DNA of 64,000 bases, from contig CAXBLY010000005.1 in the NCBI GenBank assembly GCA_963976865.1, positions 62,001 to 126,000 of the forward strand, given 5' to 3'. Of the stretch, positions 42,083-50,904 are shown one piece after another; position 1 is the stretch's first letter, and each line of letters begins with the position of its first letter. This DNA is from UBA1858 sp963976865 (GTDB taxonomy: Bacteria > Pseudomonadota > Gammaproteobacteria > UBA4575). Both the position numbers and the translations under genes were made by a program. The notes beneath the pieces are model-generated. The model had not been told where the DNA came from. It searched no databases and saw nothing but the letters and a program-made list of their open reading frames with translations.

Positions 42083-43153
42083 GTGGATCACTGTACACAT
42101 TATTTTGGGGCTGGCCCGGCTGCATTACCTGCTGAGGTGAAGCAGAAAATCCAGAAAGATATCAACCTGTATGGTGATACAGGCAATTCAATTCTTGAAT
42201 TAAGTCACCGTTCTGAACAATTCTCTTCGATAATCACAAGCGCACAAAGTTTGCTGCGTAGCCTTTATGCTATTCCGGATAATTATAAAATTATATTTAT
42301 GGCGGGTGGGGCGACTTTGCAGTTTGACGCTATTCCGCTGAATCTTGTGGGCAGCGCAAAGCATGCAAGTTATCTGGATACCGGGTTTTGGTCAAGAAAG
42401 TCAGCAAATTTAGCCCGTAAATATGTCGATGTAAAATTTGTACAAGGACTAATAGATAGCCGCGAGAAAATATGTTGTATTGACCCTGAGCAATGGAATG
42501 TAGACCCTGAATCGGCGTATTTTCACGTCACGCCTAATGAAACTATTTATGGCGTTGAGTTTACTCAGGTAAAGAAAACCGATATTCCTCTGGTGGCGGA
42601 TATGACGTCTTGTATTCTGATGCAGGATATTGATATTTCAAATTATGGCGTAGTCTACGCAGGTGTTCAAAAAACGCTGGGTATTGCTGGATTAAGTGTA
42701 GTGATTGTACGCGAAGACTTGATTGAGCGTGTTTCAGAGACAACGCCAGAACTGCTGCGCTATGATTTGCATGTAAAGGAAAACTCGATCATAAATACCT
42801 GTCCTGTGTTTGCCTGTTATGTAACGCAACTAATGCTGGACTGGGTAAAGAGGAATGGCGGAGTGAAAGCTATGGTAGAACAGGCAAATATGCGCGCTAG
42901 TCTTCTATATCAGGCAGTAGACTCAAATTCGAAATTTGTTAATCATGTATGCGAAAATAATCGTTCGGTAATCAACGTAGCATTTAATTCATCCGATAAC
43001 GGTGTAATCAATAATTTATTGGTGGCTGCAAAAAAGGAAGGCTTGACTGGTCTGGAAGGTCATCGAAACGCGGGTGGAATTCGTGTCAGCATGTATAACG
43101 GCACGCCTATGGGTGCCGTGCATAGACTGGTCGAGCTGATTGCGCAGGCCTAG
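42083..43153 (+). CDS. serC: Phosphoserine aminotransferase
   Basis: PLP enzyme converting 3-phosphohydroxypyruvate to phosphoserine, also used in pyridoxine synthesis. The 356-aa protein shows FGAGPAALPAEV (N-terminus), ELSHRS, MAGGATLQFDAIPLNL, HVTPNETIYGVEF, VADMTSCI, the PLP-lysine region AGVQKTLGIAGLSVV and GHRNAGGIRVSMYNGTP. Slightly divergent from the common AGAQKNIGPAG form, but no key residue is lost. Start is GTG 42083 without a clear ribosome-binding site, suggesting coupling to gyrA. gyrA-serC is a known order. Confidence 0.93.
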   Translation: MDHCTHYFGAGPAALPAEVKQKIQKDINLYGDTGNSILELSHRSEQFSSIITSAQSLLRSLYAIPDNYKIIFMAGGATLQFDAIPLNLVGSAKHASYLDTGFWSRKSANLARKYVDVKFVQGLIDSREKICCIDPEQWNVDPESAYFHVTPNETIYGVEFTQVKKTDIPLVADMTSCILMQDIDISNYGVVYAGVQKTLGIAGLSVVIVREDLIERVSETTPELLRYDLHVKENSIINTCPVFACYVTQLMLDWVKRNGGVKAMVEQANMRASLLYQAVDSNSKFVNHVCENNRSVINVAFNSSDNGVINNLLVAAKKEGLTGLEGHRNAGGIRVSMYNGTPMGAVHRLVELIAQA

Positions 43154-43179
43154 CTAACAAGGCCGGAGTCGATTGTGTC

Positions 43180-43200
43180 GGCCTGGCAGATCGCCAGGCC
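43180..43200. terminator. Hairpin between convergent serC and epimerase genes
   Basis: Arms GGCCTGGC (43180-43187) and GCCAGGCC (43193-43200) with a 5-nt loop. It is GC-rich and placed between converging genes, so a bidirectional terminator is likely, but neither side has a T-run. Confidence 0.4.
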
Positions 43201-43206
43201 AGAAGT

Positions 43207-44214
43207 CTAAATTGAGTAGTAATCTTTATACCACTTAACAAAATTAGCAATGCCATCTTCGACTTTTGTTTGTGGTTTGTAGTCTACGTCTTCTACAAGC
43301 GCTTCAACATCTGCATATGTGTCAGGCACATCGCCCATTTGTAACGGTAAAAGATTTTGGATGGCTTTTTTGCCAAGACAATCCTCCAGCACCGCTATGT
43401 AGTGTTTTAATTCTACTGGCTGATTATTACCAATATTGTAAAGTTTGTAGGGTGCTTTACTGGTGGCGGGATCAGGGTTGTCGCCTGACCAGCTTTCATT
43501 CGCAGATGGCACCTTGTCCAGTGTGCGAATAACACCTTCGACTATGTCATCAATGTAGGTGAAGTCGCGACGATGATTGCCGTAATTGAATACATCAATA
43601 GGCTTGCCGGCAATAATATTTTTAGTAAACATAAATAACGCCATATCAGGGCGGCCCCAGGGGCCATAAACAGTAAAGAAGCGTAAACCGGTTGTGGGAA
43701 TCTGAAATAAATGCGAGTAGGTATGAGCCATTAACTCGTTAGATTTCTTGGTGGCTGCGTATAAGCTGACAGGGTGATCGACATTGTTGTGTACTGAGAA
43801 TGGCATATTGGTGTTAGCGCCATAAACAGAACTGCTTGATGCATACACAAGGTGCTTGACCTCATTGTGGCGGCAGGCTTCCAGGATATTGGTGAAACCC
43901 ATGATGTTTGTGTCTATATAAGCATATGGATTTTCTAGTGAGTATCTAACCCCGGCCTGTGCGGCAAGATTGACCACGCGATCTGGTTTGTGTGTTTTGA
44001 ATAGATCAGCTACGCCGTCGCGATCTTCCAGATTGATGCGGGCTTCTGTGAAGTTGGCATGGTCAATAATTTTTGCCAGGCGCGCTTCTTTTAGTGTGAC
44101 ATCGTAGTAGTCGTTTAAATTATCAATACCGATAACTTCATCGCCTCTTTCAAGTAAGCGTTGAGATAGGTTATTCCCGATAAAACCAGCTGATCCTGTG
44201 ACAAGTACTTTCAT
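43207..44214 (-). CDS. UDP-glucuronate 4-epimerase family protein
   Basis: Extended SDR epimerase, 335 aa. N-terminal TGSAGFIGNNLSQRLLERGDEVIGIDNLNDYYD, then AAQAGVRYSLENPYAYIDTNIMGF, SSSSVYGANTNMPF, the catalytic Tyr-Lys of SLYAATKKSNELMAH and FTVYGPWGRPDMALF. These resemble UDP-glucuronate epimerases (CapI/LpsL type), which form UDP-galacturonate. Sits 22 bp after a UDP-sugar dehydrogenase gene, so the pair probably supplies a uronic acid sugar to the glycan made by the rightward genes. Confidence 0.88.
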   Translation of the reverse strand: MKVLVTGSAGFIGNNLSQRLLERGDEVIGIDNLNDYYDVTLKEARLAKIIDHANFTEARINLEDRDGVADLFKTHKPDRVVNLAAQAGVRYSLENPYAYIDTNIMGFTNILEACRHNEVKHLVYASSSSVYGANTNMPFSVHNNVDHPVSLYAATKKSNELMAHTYSHLFQIPTTGLRFFTVYGPWGRPDMALFMFTKNIIAGKPIDVFNYGNHRRDFTYIDDIVEGVIRTLDKVPSANESWSGDNPDPATSKAPYKLYNIGNNQPVELKHYIAVLEDCLGKKAIQNLLPLQMGDVPDTYADVEALVEDVDYKPQTKVEDGIANFVKWYKDYYSI

Positions 44215-44236
44215 TGTGTTATTTATCTATGATTGA

Positions 44237-45514
44237 TTAAAGACGTGCATCGACATCTTGTTTGGGGAAGATATGCTTCACATCAAAAAGGATGTGCTGC
44301 TGTTTCCCTAATGCGCGAATAGCTTCTACTCCCATAGCAACGAACTCTTTATGTGAAACGGCGACAATAATTGCGTCGTAAGTATTCTTTTGAAGTTCGC
44401 TGACAGGTGTGATTCCGTATTCATGTTCTGCTTCTTCAGCATCTACCCATGGATCATACACATCGACATTGGCATGGTAGCTGTCAAATTCTTTAATGAT
44501 GTCTATGACGCGGGTATTTCGAACATCAGGACAATTTTCCTTAAAAGTGAAACCTAAAATTAATATTCTGGAGTCGACCGTATGAATTTTATTTCTTGTC
44601 ATGTGTTTGACTACGGATTCTGCAACATAAGGGCCCATGCCGTCGTTGATGCGTCGCCCTGATAAAATCATTTCAGGGTTGTAGCCAATAGCCTGTGCTT
44701 TATGTGTTAGATAATAAGGGTCGACACCAATGCAGTGACCGCCGACCAGGCCTGGGCGGAATGGCAGGAAATTCCATTTCGTGCCTGCTGCTTCCAGTAC
44801 CTCGATAGTATCTATGTCCATGCGATTGAAAATAAGGGCTAACTCGTTAATCAGCGCTATGTTTACATCTCTTTGTGTATTTTCAATGACTTTGGCCGCT
44901 TCAGCGACTTTAATGCTGCTAGCCAGGAATGTACCGGCAGTAATGATAGATGCATATACTTCATTGATAAATTTGGCTACTTCCGGTGTTGAGCCAGAAG
45001 TAACTTTTTTGATTGTCGGAAGCCGGTGTTCTTTATCGCCAGGATTTATTCGCTCAGGACTGTAACCAACATAAAAGTCTTTGTTGAAAGTTAGTCCTGA
45101 CTCCTTTTCGATAATGGGCACACATACTTCTTCTGTGGCGCCTGGATAAACTGTTGATTCAAATACAACAATATCATCACGAGAAATAACTTTGCCAAGT
45201 GCCGTGGATGCTTTGACCAGTGGAGTAAGATCTGGCTGTTTGTGTTCATCAATTGGTGTGGGAACCGTCACAATATAAAAATTGCAGTCTCGCATATCCT
45301 CCAGGCTGGATGTAAAACTTAATTGGCTGGCAGAAGCGAGCTCATCAGAATCAGTTTCTAATGTTCGGTCTGTGCCATTGCGTAGTTCCTCGATTCGCTG
45401 CTGGTTGATATCAAAACCTAAAGTATTAATTTTTCTTCCAAACTCGACTGCAAGAGGTAAGCCTACATAACCCAGGCCGATGACACCGATATGTATATTG
45501 TCAATTGAATGCAT
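44237..45514 (-). CDS. UDP-N-acetylhexosamine/UDP-sugar 6-dehydrogenase (TviB/WbpA type)
   Basis: NAD-dependent UDP-sugar dehydrogenase, 425 aa. Rossmann motif GVIGLGYVGLPLAVEFGR, TVPTPIDEHKQPDLTPL, STVYPGATEEVCVPI, YSPERINPGDKEHRL, the catalytic-cysteine motif GGHCIGVDPYYLTHKA, and KENCPDVRNTRV. Closest to the Vi-antigen TviB/VipA group that oxidises UDP-N-acetylglucosamine or galactosamine, although the substrate is not fixed. Start ATG 45514 with AAGAG upstream. Forms an operon with the epimerase and diverges from the sugar-transferase gene. Confidence 0.9.
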   Translation of the reverse strand: MHSIDNIHIGVIGLGYVGLPLAVEFGRKINTLGFDINQQRIEELRNGTDRTLETDSDELASASQLSFTSSLEDMRDCNFYIVTVPTPIDEHKQPDLTPLVKASTALGKVISRDDIVVFESTVYPGATEEVCVPIIEKESGLTFNKDFYVGYSPERINPGDKEHRLPTIKKVTSGSTPEVAKFINEVYASIITAGTFLASSIKVAEAAKVIENTQRDVNIALINELALIFNRMDIDTIEVLEAAGTKWNFLPFRPGLVGGHCIGVDPYYLTHKAQAIGYNPEMILSGRRINDGMGPYVAESVVKHMTRNKIHTVDSRILILGFTFKENCPDVRNTRVIDIIKEFDSYHANVDVYDPWVDAEEAEHEYGITPVSELQKNTYDAIIVAVSHKEFVAMGVEAIRALGKQQHILFDVKHIFPKQDVDARL

Positions 45515-45528
45515 AGAAAATGACTCTT

Positions 45529-45552
45529 AAATTTGATTGGTTAAAATTTGAT
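45529..45552. repeat. Direct repeat AAATTTGAT before the dehydrogenase gene
   Basis: AAATTTGAT at 45529-45537 and 45544-45552 (15-bp period), 15-38 bp upstream of the dehydrogenase start. It could be a regulator site in the 292-bp divergent promoter region 45515-45806. No sigma-54 type GG/GC element was found there. The A/T-rich repeat may be chance. Confidence 0.3.
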
Positions 45553-45806
45553 GTGCACTTTAGTTCAATCGGGCTTACGCATCTATGAACCTGTTATCAA
45601 CTTCGGAAATATATCACAGATGATATGTAAACTTCTGTTATAGCGAAAGTTAGATGTACTTCACAAATAGTACGCGAGTTTTTAACAGACAATAGGCCTG
45701 GTCTCAATTAAGTGATGATTTTCGCGGACAGATGAATTTTTTTTCGTAGACTTGCAGCAAATATTTAAAACCTTAACTAATCTATTTAAGTCAAGAGAGG
45801 CATTAG

Positions 45807-47216
45807 TTGTCATCTATTAAATTATTTAACCATCATATTAGCTTTCCTGTTGCCCTGCTTATTCTGGTAGAGGCCACTATTTGCTATTTGAGCCTGTTTG
45901 CGGCGTCAACTATCAGGTTTTATGACTTGGGTGGTATTCAGTATGCAAAGAATGAGTTGCTTTCTATTCAGGTGAGCGGCTTTCTGGTTTCAGTACTAGT
46001 GGTATTGGTGATGTTGGCGATGGGTCTGTATCAGGCGCAGCGTCGAGAAGTAATCTGGAATGTGCTTAATCGAATTACAACTGCATTTATTGTTGCATCG
46101 TTAGCGCTTTCGATCATATTTTTCATGTTTCCGGATATGTACTTTGGTCGTGGCCTGTTTATCCTTACTTTATTTATATCTTTTGTCGGCATAGTCATTA
46201 CAAGAGTGATTTTTGAGTCGTGGGTAGATAAACACACGATGAATAAAAAGGTGCTGGTATTGGGTGTTGGTGATAAAGCGGAATGGGTGAATAACCTGCG
46301 CAGAAAGTCAGACCAGCGAGGTATCTCGATTGTCGGGTTTTATAATGCCTCTTCTGAAGATGTATGTGTAGATGAGGATCGTATTATATCGACTGAGCAG
46401 TCTCTGGATGAATACGTACTGAAAAATGGCATCGAAGAAATTATTGTGGCCATGGGCGAGCGACGAAATAAATTCCCTGTGAAAGAATTGATTAACTGTC
46501 GATTAAGTGGCGTCGACGTGGTGGAGCTGCCAACTTTCCTGGAAAGACAAATGTCTCGCGTTTATGTTGAATTGCTTGATCCCAGCTGGATTATTTTTTC
46601 GGATGGATTTCGCCAAAACACATTAAAGTCAATCGGTACACGCACCTTCGATATATTTGCCAGCCTGTTGATGCTGGTTGCAACGATGCCGTTACTTCTG
46701 GCCGGAGCGATAGGCATTATGATAGAGAGCAAAGGCAAAGGGACTTTGTTTTATAAACAGAATCGTGTCGGACAGGGAAATAAAACCTTTGAACTGCTCA
46801 AGTTTAGAAGCATGTGTGAAAATGCCGAGGCTGAAACAGGTGCAAAATGGGCAAGTGCGAATGATTCGCGTATCACGCGTGTTGGCAAAGTCCTCAGAAA
46901 GTATCGCATTGATGAACTGCCGCAACTTATCAATATACTGAAAGGCGAGATGAGTCTGGTTGGCCCCAGGCCCGAGAGACCAGAATTTGTCAGTCAATTG
47001 TCAGAAAAGATTCCATTCTATAGCGAAAGACACAGGGTCAAGCCAGGGCTGGCAGGGTGGGCGCAGATGCGCTATCCCTATGGAAGCACCGAGAACGACG
47101 CCATAGAAAAGCTGAAGTACGACTTATATTACGTCAAAAATCGCAGTTTGATTTTTAATCTGGCCATATTAATTCAGACTGCTGAAATTGTGCTTTGGGG
47201 TAAGGGTGCTCGTTAA
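45807..47216 (+). CDS. XrtA-associated undecaprenyl-phosphate sugar transferase
   Basis: Initiating glycosyltransferase that places a sugar 1-phosphate on undecaprenyl phosphate. The 469-aa protein has four N-terminal transmembrane helices, a Rossmann-like central region (KVLVLGVGDKAEW), a further helix at ~275 and a bacterial sugar transferase domain: GTLFYKQNRVGQGNKTFELLKFRSMCENAE, SRITRVGKVLRKYRIDELPQLINILKGEMSLVGPRPERPEF and VKPGLAGWAQMRYPYG. This arrangement matches the exosortase-A-associated family (TIGR03013). Start is TTG 45807 with GAGAGG 7-8 nt upstream. First gene of the rightward EPS run. Confidence 0.92.
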   Translation: MSSIKLFNHHISFPVALLILVEATICYLSLFAASTIRFYDLGGIQYAKNELLSIQVSGFLVSVLVVLVMLAMGLYQAQRREVIWNVLNRITTAFIVASLALSIIFFMFPDMYFGRGLFILTLFISFVGIVITRVIFESWVDKHTMNKKVLVLGVGDKAEWVNNLRRKSDQRGISIVGFYNASSEDVCVDEDRIISTEQSLDEYVLKNGIEEIIVAMGERRNKFPVKELINCRLSGVDVVELPTFLERQMSRVYVELLDPSWIIFSDGFRQNTLKSIGTRTFDIFASLLMLVATMPLLLAGAIGIMIESKGKGTLFYKQNRVGQGNKTFELLKFRSMCENAEAETGAKWASANDSRITRVGKVLRKYRIDELPQLINILKGEMSLVGPRPERPEFVSQLSEKIPFYSERHRVKPGLAGWAQMRYPYGSTENDAIEKLKYDLYYVKNRSLIFNLAILIQTAEIVLWGKGAR

Positions 47217-47528
47217 TAGCGCAAGTCTCAGGCAAGTATTCCTTTTGAAGAAAAGTGTGAATGACTTGGCAATTTCCACGATCAAGATAACTCCAAATCC
47301 AGACAAAGGATCTTATTTACAGGGCCAGTGGGAATTTTGTGCTCATCATCCCAGTAATAGATTGGCGATTTGGGTTTAATGCACAAACTAATAGAAAACA
47401 GAGAGATACGCAGGTCACATAATTGCTGCCTATTTTGGTTTCTTAATACTAATTGGATAGAAGTCACAGCACGGTTAGGGACTTAATTATTACAATTTTG
47501 AAAAGATATAGTTAACTTGGAGACACAC
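47217..47528. other. 312-bp gap before the export lipoprotein gene
   Basis: An unusually long gap within the EPS run. No convincing gene, terminator or promoter pair is visible. A short frame that overlaps the sugar-transferase end (47188-47379) looks like a shadow. The gap suggests that the export genes have a promoter of their own; sigma-54 type elements were not found. Confidence 0.4.
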
Positions 47529-48158
47529 ATGAAAATTCAATGGAACAGTGGAGCAATTATTTCACTTGTATTTGCTGGCATTTTGGTCAGTGGGTGCGCA
47601 GCAACACCTGCGACAACAACGAAAGTGATCGCTGATGAGGTAGTGACGCCTGCGCAAGATTACAGGATTGGTCCTGGTGACTCGCTTGAGATATTTGTCT
47701 GGGAACATGAAGATCTGTCTGTTTCTGTGCCGGTTCGCCCAGATGGGAAAATTTCTACACCATTGGTCGAAGACATGAAGGCAGAAGGTAAAACACCTTC
47801 AGAGCTGTCTGATGATCTGGAGAAATCTCTTTCAGAGTTTGTTCGAGCGCCAGTCGTGAGCGTAATCGTTCAGGAATTTAAAGGTCAGTTCAGCAACCAG
47901 ATCAGAGTAGTAGGCCAGGCTGAAAACCCACAGGCATTATCATACCGTGAAGGGATTACATTGTTGGACGTGATGATAGAAGTTGGTGGTTTGACACAGT
48001 TTGCAGCAGGCAACAAAGCTAAGATTGTACGCAGAGAAGGTGGAAAACAGTCAGAAATGATCGTTCGGCTTTCTGATTTAATGAAGAAAGGGAAGATTGA
48101 TAATAACGTTGCAATGAGACCAGGTGATGTGTTGATTATCCCTGAATCAGTATTCTAG
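47529..48158 (+). CDS. XrtA-system polysaccharide export lipoprotein
   Basis: Outer-membrane polysaccharide export protein of the Wza type, short form. Start ATG 47529 with GGAG 6-7 nt upstream. Signal peptide ends in VSGC lipobox. Mature part has YRIGPGDSLEIFVWEHEDLSVSVPVRPDGKISTPLVEDMKAEGKTP (polysaccharide export domain), a SLBB-like section around QIRVVGQAENP...LLDVMIEVGGLTQFAAG, and the terminal MRPGDVLIIPESVF. 209 aa. Matches the exosortase-A-associated export family (TIGR03027). Confidence 0.92.
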   Translation: MKIQWNSGAIISLVFAGILVSGCAATPATTTKVIADEVVTPAQDYRIGPGDSLEIFVWEHEDLSVSVPVRPDGKISTPLVEDMKAEGKTPSELSDDLEKSLSEFVRAPVVSVIVQEFKGQFSNQIRVVGQAENPQALSYREGITLLDVMIEVGGLTQFAAGNKAKIVRREGGKQSEMIVRLSDLMKKGKIDNNVAMRPGDVLIIPESVF

Positions 48159-48225
48159 AAATGTTTTATCGGTACTTGGCTAACAATCAAATATAAAAAT
48201 TACTTAAAAAGTAGAGTCAAAACTT

Positions 48226-49803
48226 ATGTTTAATTTAATATCTCAAATCGAAACTTTTTTGCGCGGTATGTGGCGCTTCAACTGGTGGGCAGTCGGATTG
48301 TCATGGTTGGTATTTGTTGTTGGCACAATTCTGGTGTTCTGGATGCCAAATCAATACCAGTCGAGTGCGAGTTTCTATGTTAAAGACAACTCTGTGATAG
48401 AACCAATTCTTGAGGGAATAACAGTCCAGTCAGATGTGGCGACACATGCATACGTTTTGAGTGAAGCTATCAAGTCTCGCTCAATCATGGAAGAGTTGAT
48501 TCTTGAATCCGGTTTGAGTGAGAGACTGGAAAATGAAGATGATATGCAGGGCATGGTGGCATATCTGCAGAAAAACATAATTATCAAGACTGAACGAGAG
48601 TCACTTTATGATCTGGAGTTCACCTATGATGATCCACAGATTTCATTTGAAGTTGTTGACATTCTACTGAATCAATTCCTGAATCGTGTGTTGTCTGGGA
48701 AGTTGACAGATGCACATGTGGCTGAAGTATTTCTGGAAAAGCAGATTAATATCTACGAGCAGCGATTGGCTGATGCTGAAAATAGGCTGGCAGATTTCAA
48801 GAAGCAGAACATAGAGAGAATGCCTGCCAACAATCGAGACTACGTATATTCGTTGCAGCAAGCCCAGTCAGAATTGGCTGCTGCCAGAGTGCAACTGCAA
48901 ATTTCCCTGGGGAAGCGTAATGAAATTAAGCGGCAGTTAAGTGGCGAAACGCCAGTTGTAGGCCTGGTAGGATTTAATGCGCCTACGCAGACGACTTCAA
49001 GTCCTATTGCAGGTCAAATAGCGGCAGTGCGAAGCCAGCTTAGTCAGGATCTTCTCAAATATACAGAAAATCATCCAAGGGTATTGGCTAGTAAGGCAAC
49101 GTTGGAAAGTCTGGAAAGACAGCTGTTTGAAGAAAGTAAGGCGCCAAGATCTGCCGCCTCAGTAAGCCAGAACAATGCCAGCCTGAATGCCGCGAACCCT
49201 GTTTATCAGTCTGTACAAATAGCCTTGAGGCGTGCGGAGACAGATGTTGCGACTAACCAGGCAATTGTAAATGAACATAGCCGTAAAGTTGCTTTGTTAA
49301 GAAACTCCCTGGATGGTGTGTCCGAGGTAGAGGCTGAATTATCAAAGCTTAATCGCGATTATGATATTACCAAAAATCAATATCTGGAATTAACCCGTCG
49401 TTTGGAATTGGCGCGCCTGTCTCAGGAAGCTGAGAAGGGTGATGATAGTGTTAAATTCCAGATCATAGACCCGCCGATAGTGCCAAAAGGCTCAATTGGT
49501 CCTAATCGTCCACTATTTATTACGGCAGTATTAATAATGTCGATCATCATCGGCGCAGGATTTGCTCTTTTCCTTGATCAGGCGAAGCCAGTGTTTATGA
49601 CTACACATCATTTAAACCGCGAGACTAGTTTGCCTGTCTATGGCTCAGTTAGCATGAGGGTGTCCGACCAGGCCATGCGTACTGAAAGAACGACTCTGGC
49701 AGCATTCGTATTGCTGGTAGTGTTGCTTCTGGGATTCTATTCAGTCTCTATCGTCAAGCATGAAGAAGGTGCGTCACTTATCTCTTCATATGTATCAAAA
49801 TAA
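48226..49803 (+). CDS. XrtA-system chain-length determinant protein
   Basis: Wzz/GNVR-type protein that governs polysaccharide length, 525 aa. N-terminal transmembrane helix (WWAVGLSWLVFVVGTILVFWMP, ~20-41), a long periplasmic coiled-coil section with SELNRDYDITKNQYLELTRR, a second helix (~425-447) and an extra C-terminal helix (LAAFVLLVVLLLGFYSVSIV, ~488-507). The extra helix is typical of the TIGR03007 family. The kinase domain is separate and encoded next door. Confidence 0.92.
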   Translation: MFNLISQIETFLRGMWRFNWWAVGLSWLVFVVGTILVFWMPNQYQSSASFYVKDNSVIEPILEGITVQSDVATHAYVLSEAIKSRSIMEELILESGLSERLENEDDMQGMVAYLQKNIIIKTERESLYDLEFTYDDPQISFEVVDILLNQFLNRVLSGKLTDAHVAEVFLEKQINIYEQRLADAENRLADFKKQNIERMPANNRDYVYSLQQAQSELAAARVQLQISLGKRNEIKRQLSGETPVVGLVGFNAPTQTTSSPIAGQIAAVRSQLSQDLLKYTENHPRVLASKATLESLERQLFEESKAPRSAASVSQNNASLNAANPVYQSVQIALRRAETDVATNQAIVNEHSRKVALLRNSLDGVSEVEAELSKLNRDYDITKNQYLELTRRLELARLSQEAEKGDDSVKFQIIDPPIVPKGSIGPNRPLFITAVLIMSIIIGAGFALFLDQAKPVFMTTHHLNRETSLPVYGSVSMRVSDQAMRTERTTLAAFVLLVVLLLGFYSVSIVKHEEGASLISSYVSK

Positions 49804-49829
49804 TGAAATAACAAAAGCGGGATAACATC

Positions 49830-50675
49830 GTGAGCATAATTGAAAAAGCAGTAGGCAATTTAAATCCGAATTCATCTGTAGGTGTGCAAATGGGCCGGAA
49901 GATGAATGGAGTTAGACGTAAAAATGGTCGTGCTGTCGCGCCAAGCTACGAAATGGTTGAGATTGACCGAGTTAGTTTGAAGTCACATGGAATAGACTGG
50001 GACAAGTCATCAAATACTTTGCAGGAGTTTAAGAAAATCAAGCGACCCTTGCTGAATAATATGCTTGGTGGACATAAAAATGATGGGTCATTTGGAACTA
50101 ACTTTATTGTAGTCACAAGTGCGGTACCAGGTGAAGGTAAAACGCACACCTCACTTAATCTGGCGATGTCGCTAAGTTATGAGAGAGACTACGACGTGCT
50201 GTTCGTGGATGGTGACACAATCAAGCGTGATGCAAGTCTGCTATTGGGGCTGAGTGACAAACCAGGGTTAAATGATCTGCTGAATGATCATGATGCCTCG
50301 ATTGATTCTCATATTGTCCAAACAGACCTGAATAAATTAAAAGTCCTGCCAGCCGGATCATTTAACGATAATACCTGTGAACTATTGTCGAGTGAAAGAA
50401 TGAATATGATTCTCGCGCAGTTGCTGGAAGCGGAAAATCGTATCGTATTATTTGATGCGCCGCCTATGCTGGCGACGGTAGAAGCGAGTGTATTAACACG
50501 ACTTGCGGGTCAGGTTGTCGTAGTCACAGAGGCAGCTAAAACCTCCCATAAGATGGTTCAGGCCGTGCTCGACCAGATTGAAAAGGATAAACCAGTAGGC
50601 ATGGTGCTCAACAAGAGCAAGAAGTCTCATGGTGAAGAGACATACGGTTCTTATTACGACACTTACAGACAGTAA
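49830..50675 (+). CDS. XrtA-associated tyrosine-protein autokinase
   Basis: Cytoplasmic BY-kinase, 281 aa, partner of the chain-length protein. Walker A in SAVPGEGKTHTSLNLA (~97-112), Walker A' VLFVDGDTIKRDASLL, Walker B IVLFDAPPMLAT. The C-terminus has a tyrosine cluster (YGSYYDTY) likely to be autophosphorylated. The N-terminal 90 residues are a basic lead. Family TIGR03018. Start GTG 49830 with AAGCGGG upstream. A GC hairpin follows at 50699. Confidence 0.93.
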   Translation: MSIIEKAVGNLNPNSSVGVQMGRKMNGVRRKNGRAVAPSYEMVEIDRVSLKSHGIDWDKSSNTLQEFKKIKRPLLNNMLGGHKNDGSFGTNFIVVTSAVPGEGKTHTSLNLAMSLSYERDYDVLFVDGDTIKRDASLLLGLSDKPGLNDLLNDHDASIDSHIVQTDLNKLKVLPAGSFNDNTCELLSSERMNMILAQLLEAENRIVLFDAPPMLATVEASVLTRLAGQVVVVTEAAKTSHKMVQAVLDQIEKDKPVGMVLNKSKKSHGEETYGSYYDTYRQ

Positions 50676-50698
50676 GAATATATTGGTGTCATCAACCA

Positions 50699-50718
50699 GG
50701 CGGACTTGATAGTCCGCC
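50699..50718 (+). terminator. Hairpin after the tyrosine kinase gene
   Basis: Arms GGCGGACT (50699-50706) and AGTCCGCC (50711-50718), loop TGAT. GC-rich and 24 bp beyond the kinase stop, but followed by GGGTAAAATTT rather than a T-run. It may dampen rather than end transcription in the EPS run. The rest of the 229-bp gap (50676-50904) shows no gene. Confidence 0.4.
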
Positions 50719-50904
50719 GGGTAAAATTTAATGGCTTGTCTCTAATTCTAGTCCGGTTATCGGTTCAGAGACGAGCGGAAGCGGGTAGCAGATAAACAAG
50801 TGCGTAGAGTGCTGAAAAATAGTGTGTTTTTATCATTGAATATATGACTATTTCCTCTATTACAGTTAATATATGCGCTTCTATTCACTTAATATCTTGC
50901 TTTC

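Noticed and set aside
47188..47379. 63-aa rightward frame at the end of the sugar transferase gene
   Set aside because: It overlaps the transferase end in another frame and has no ribosome-binding site or recognisable domain.
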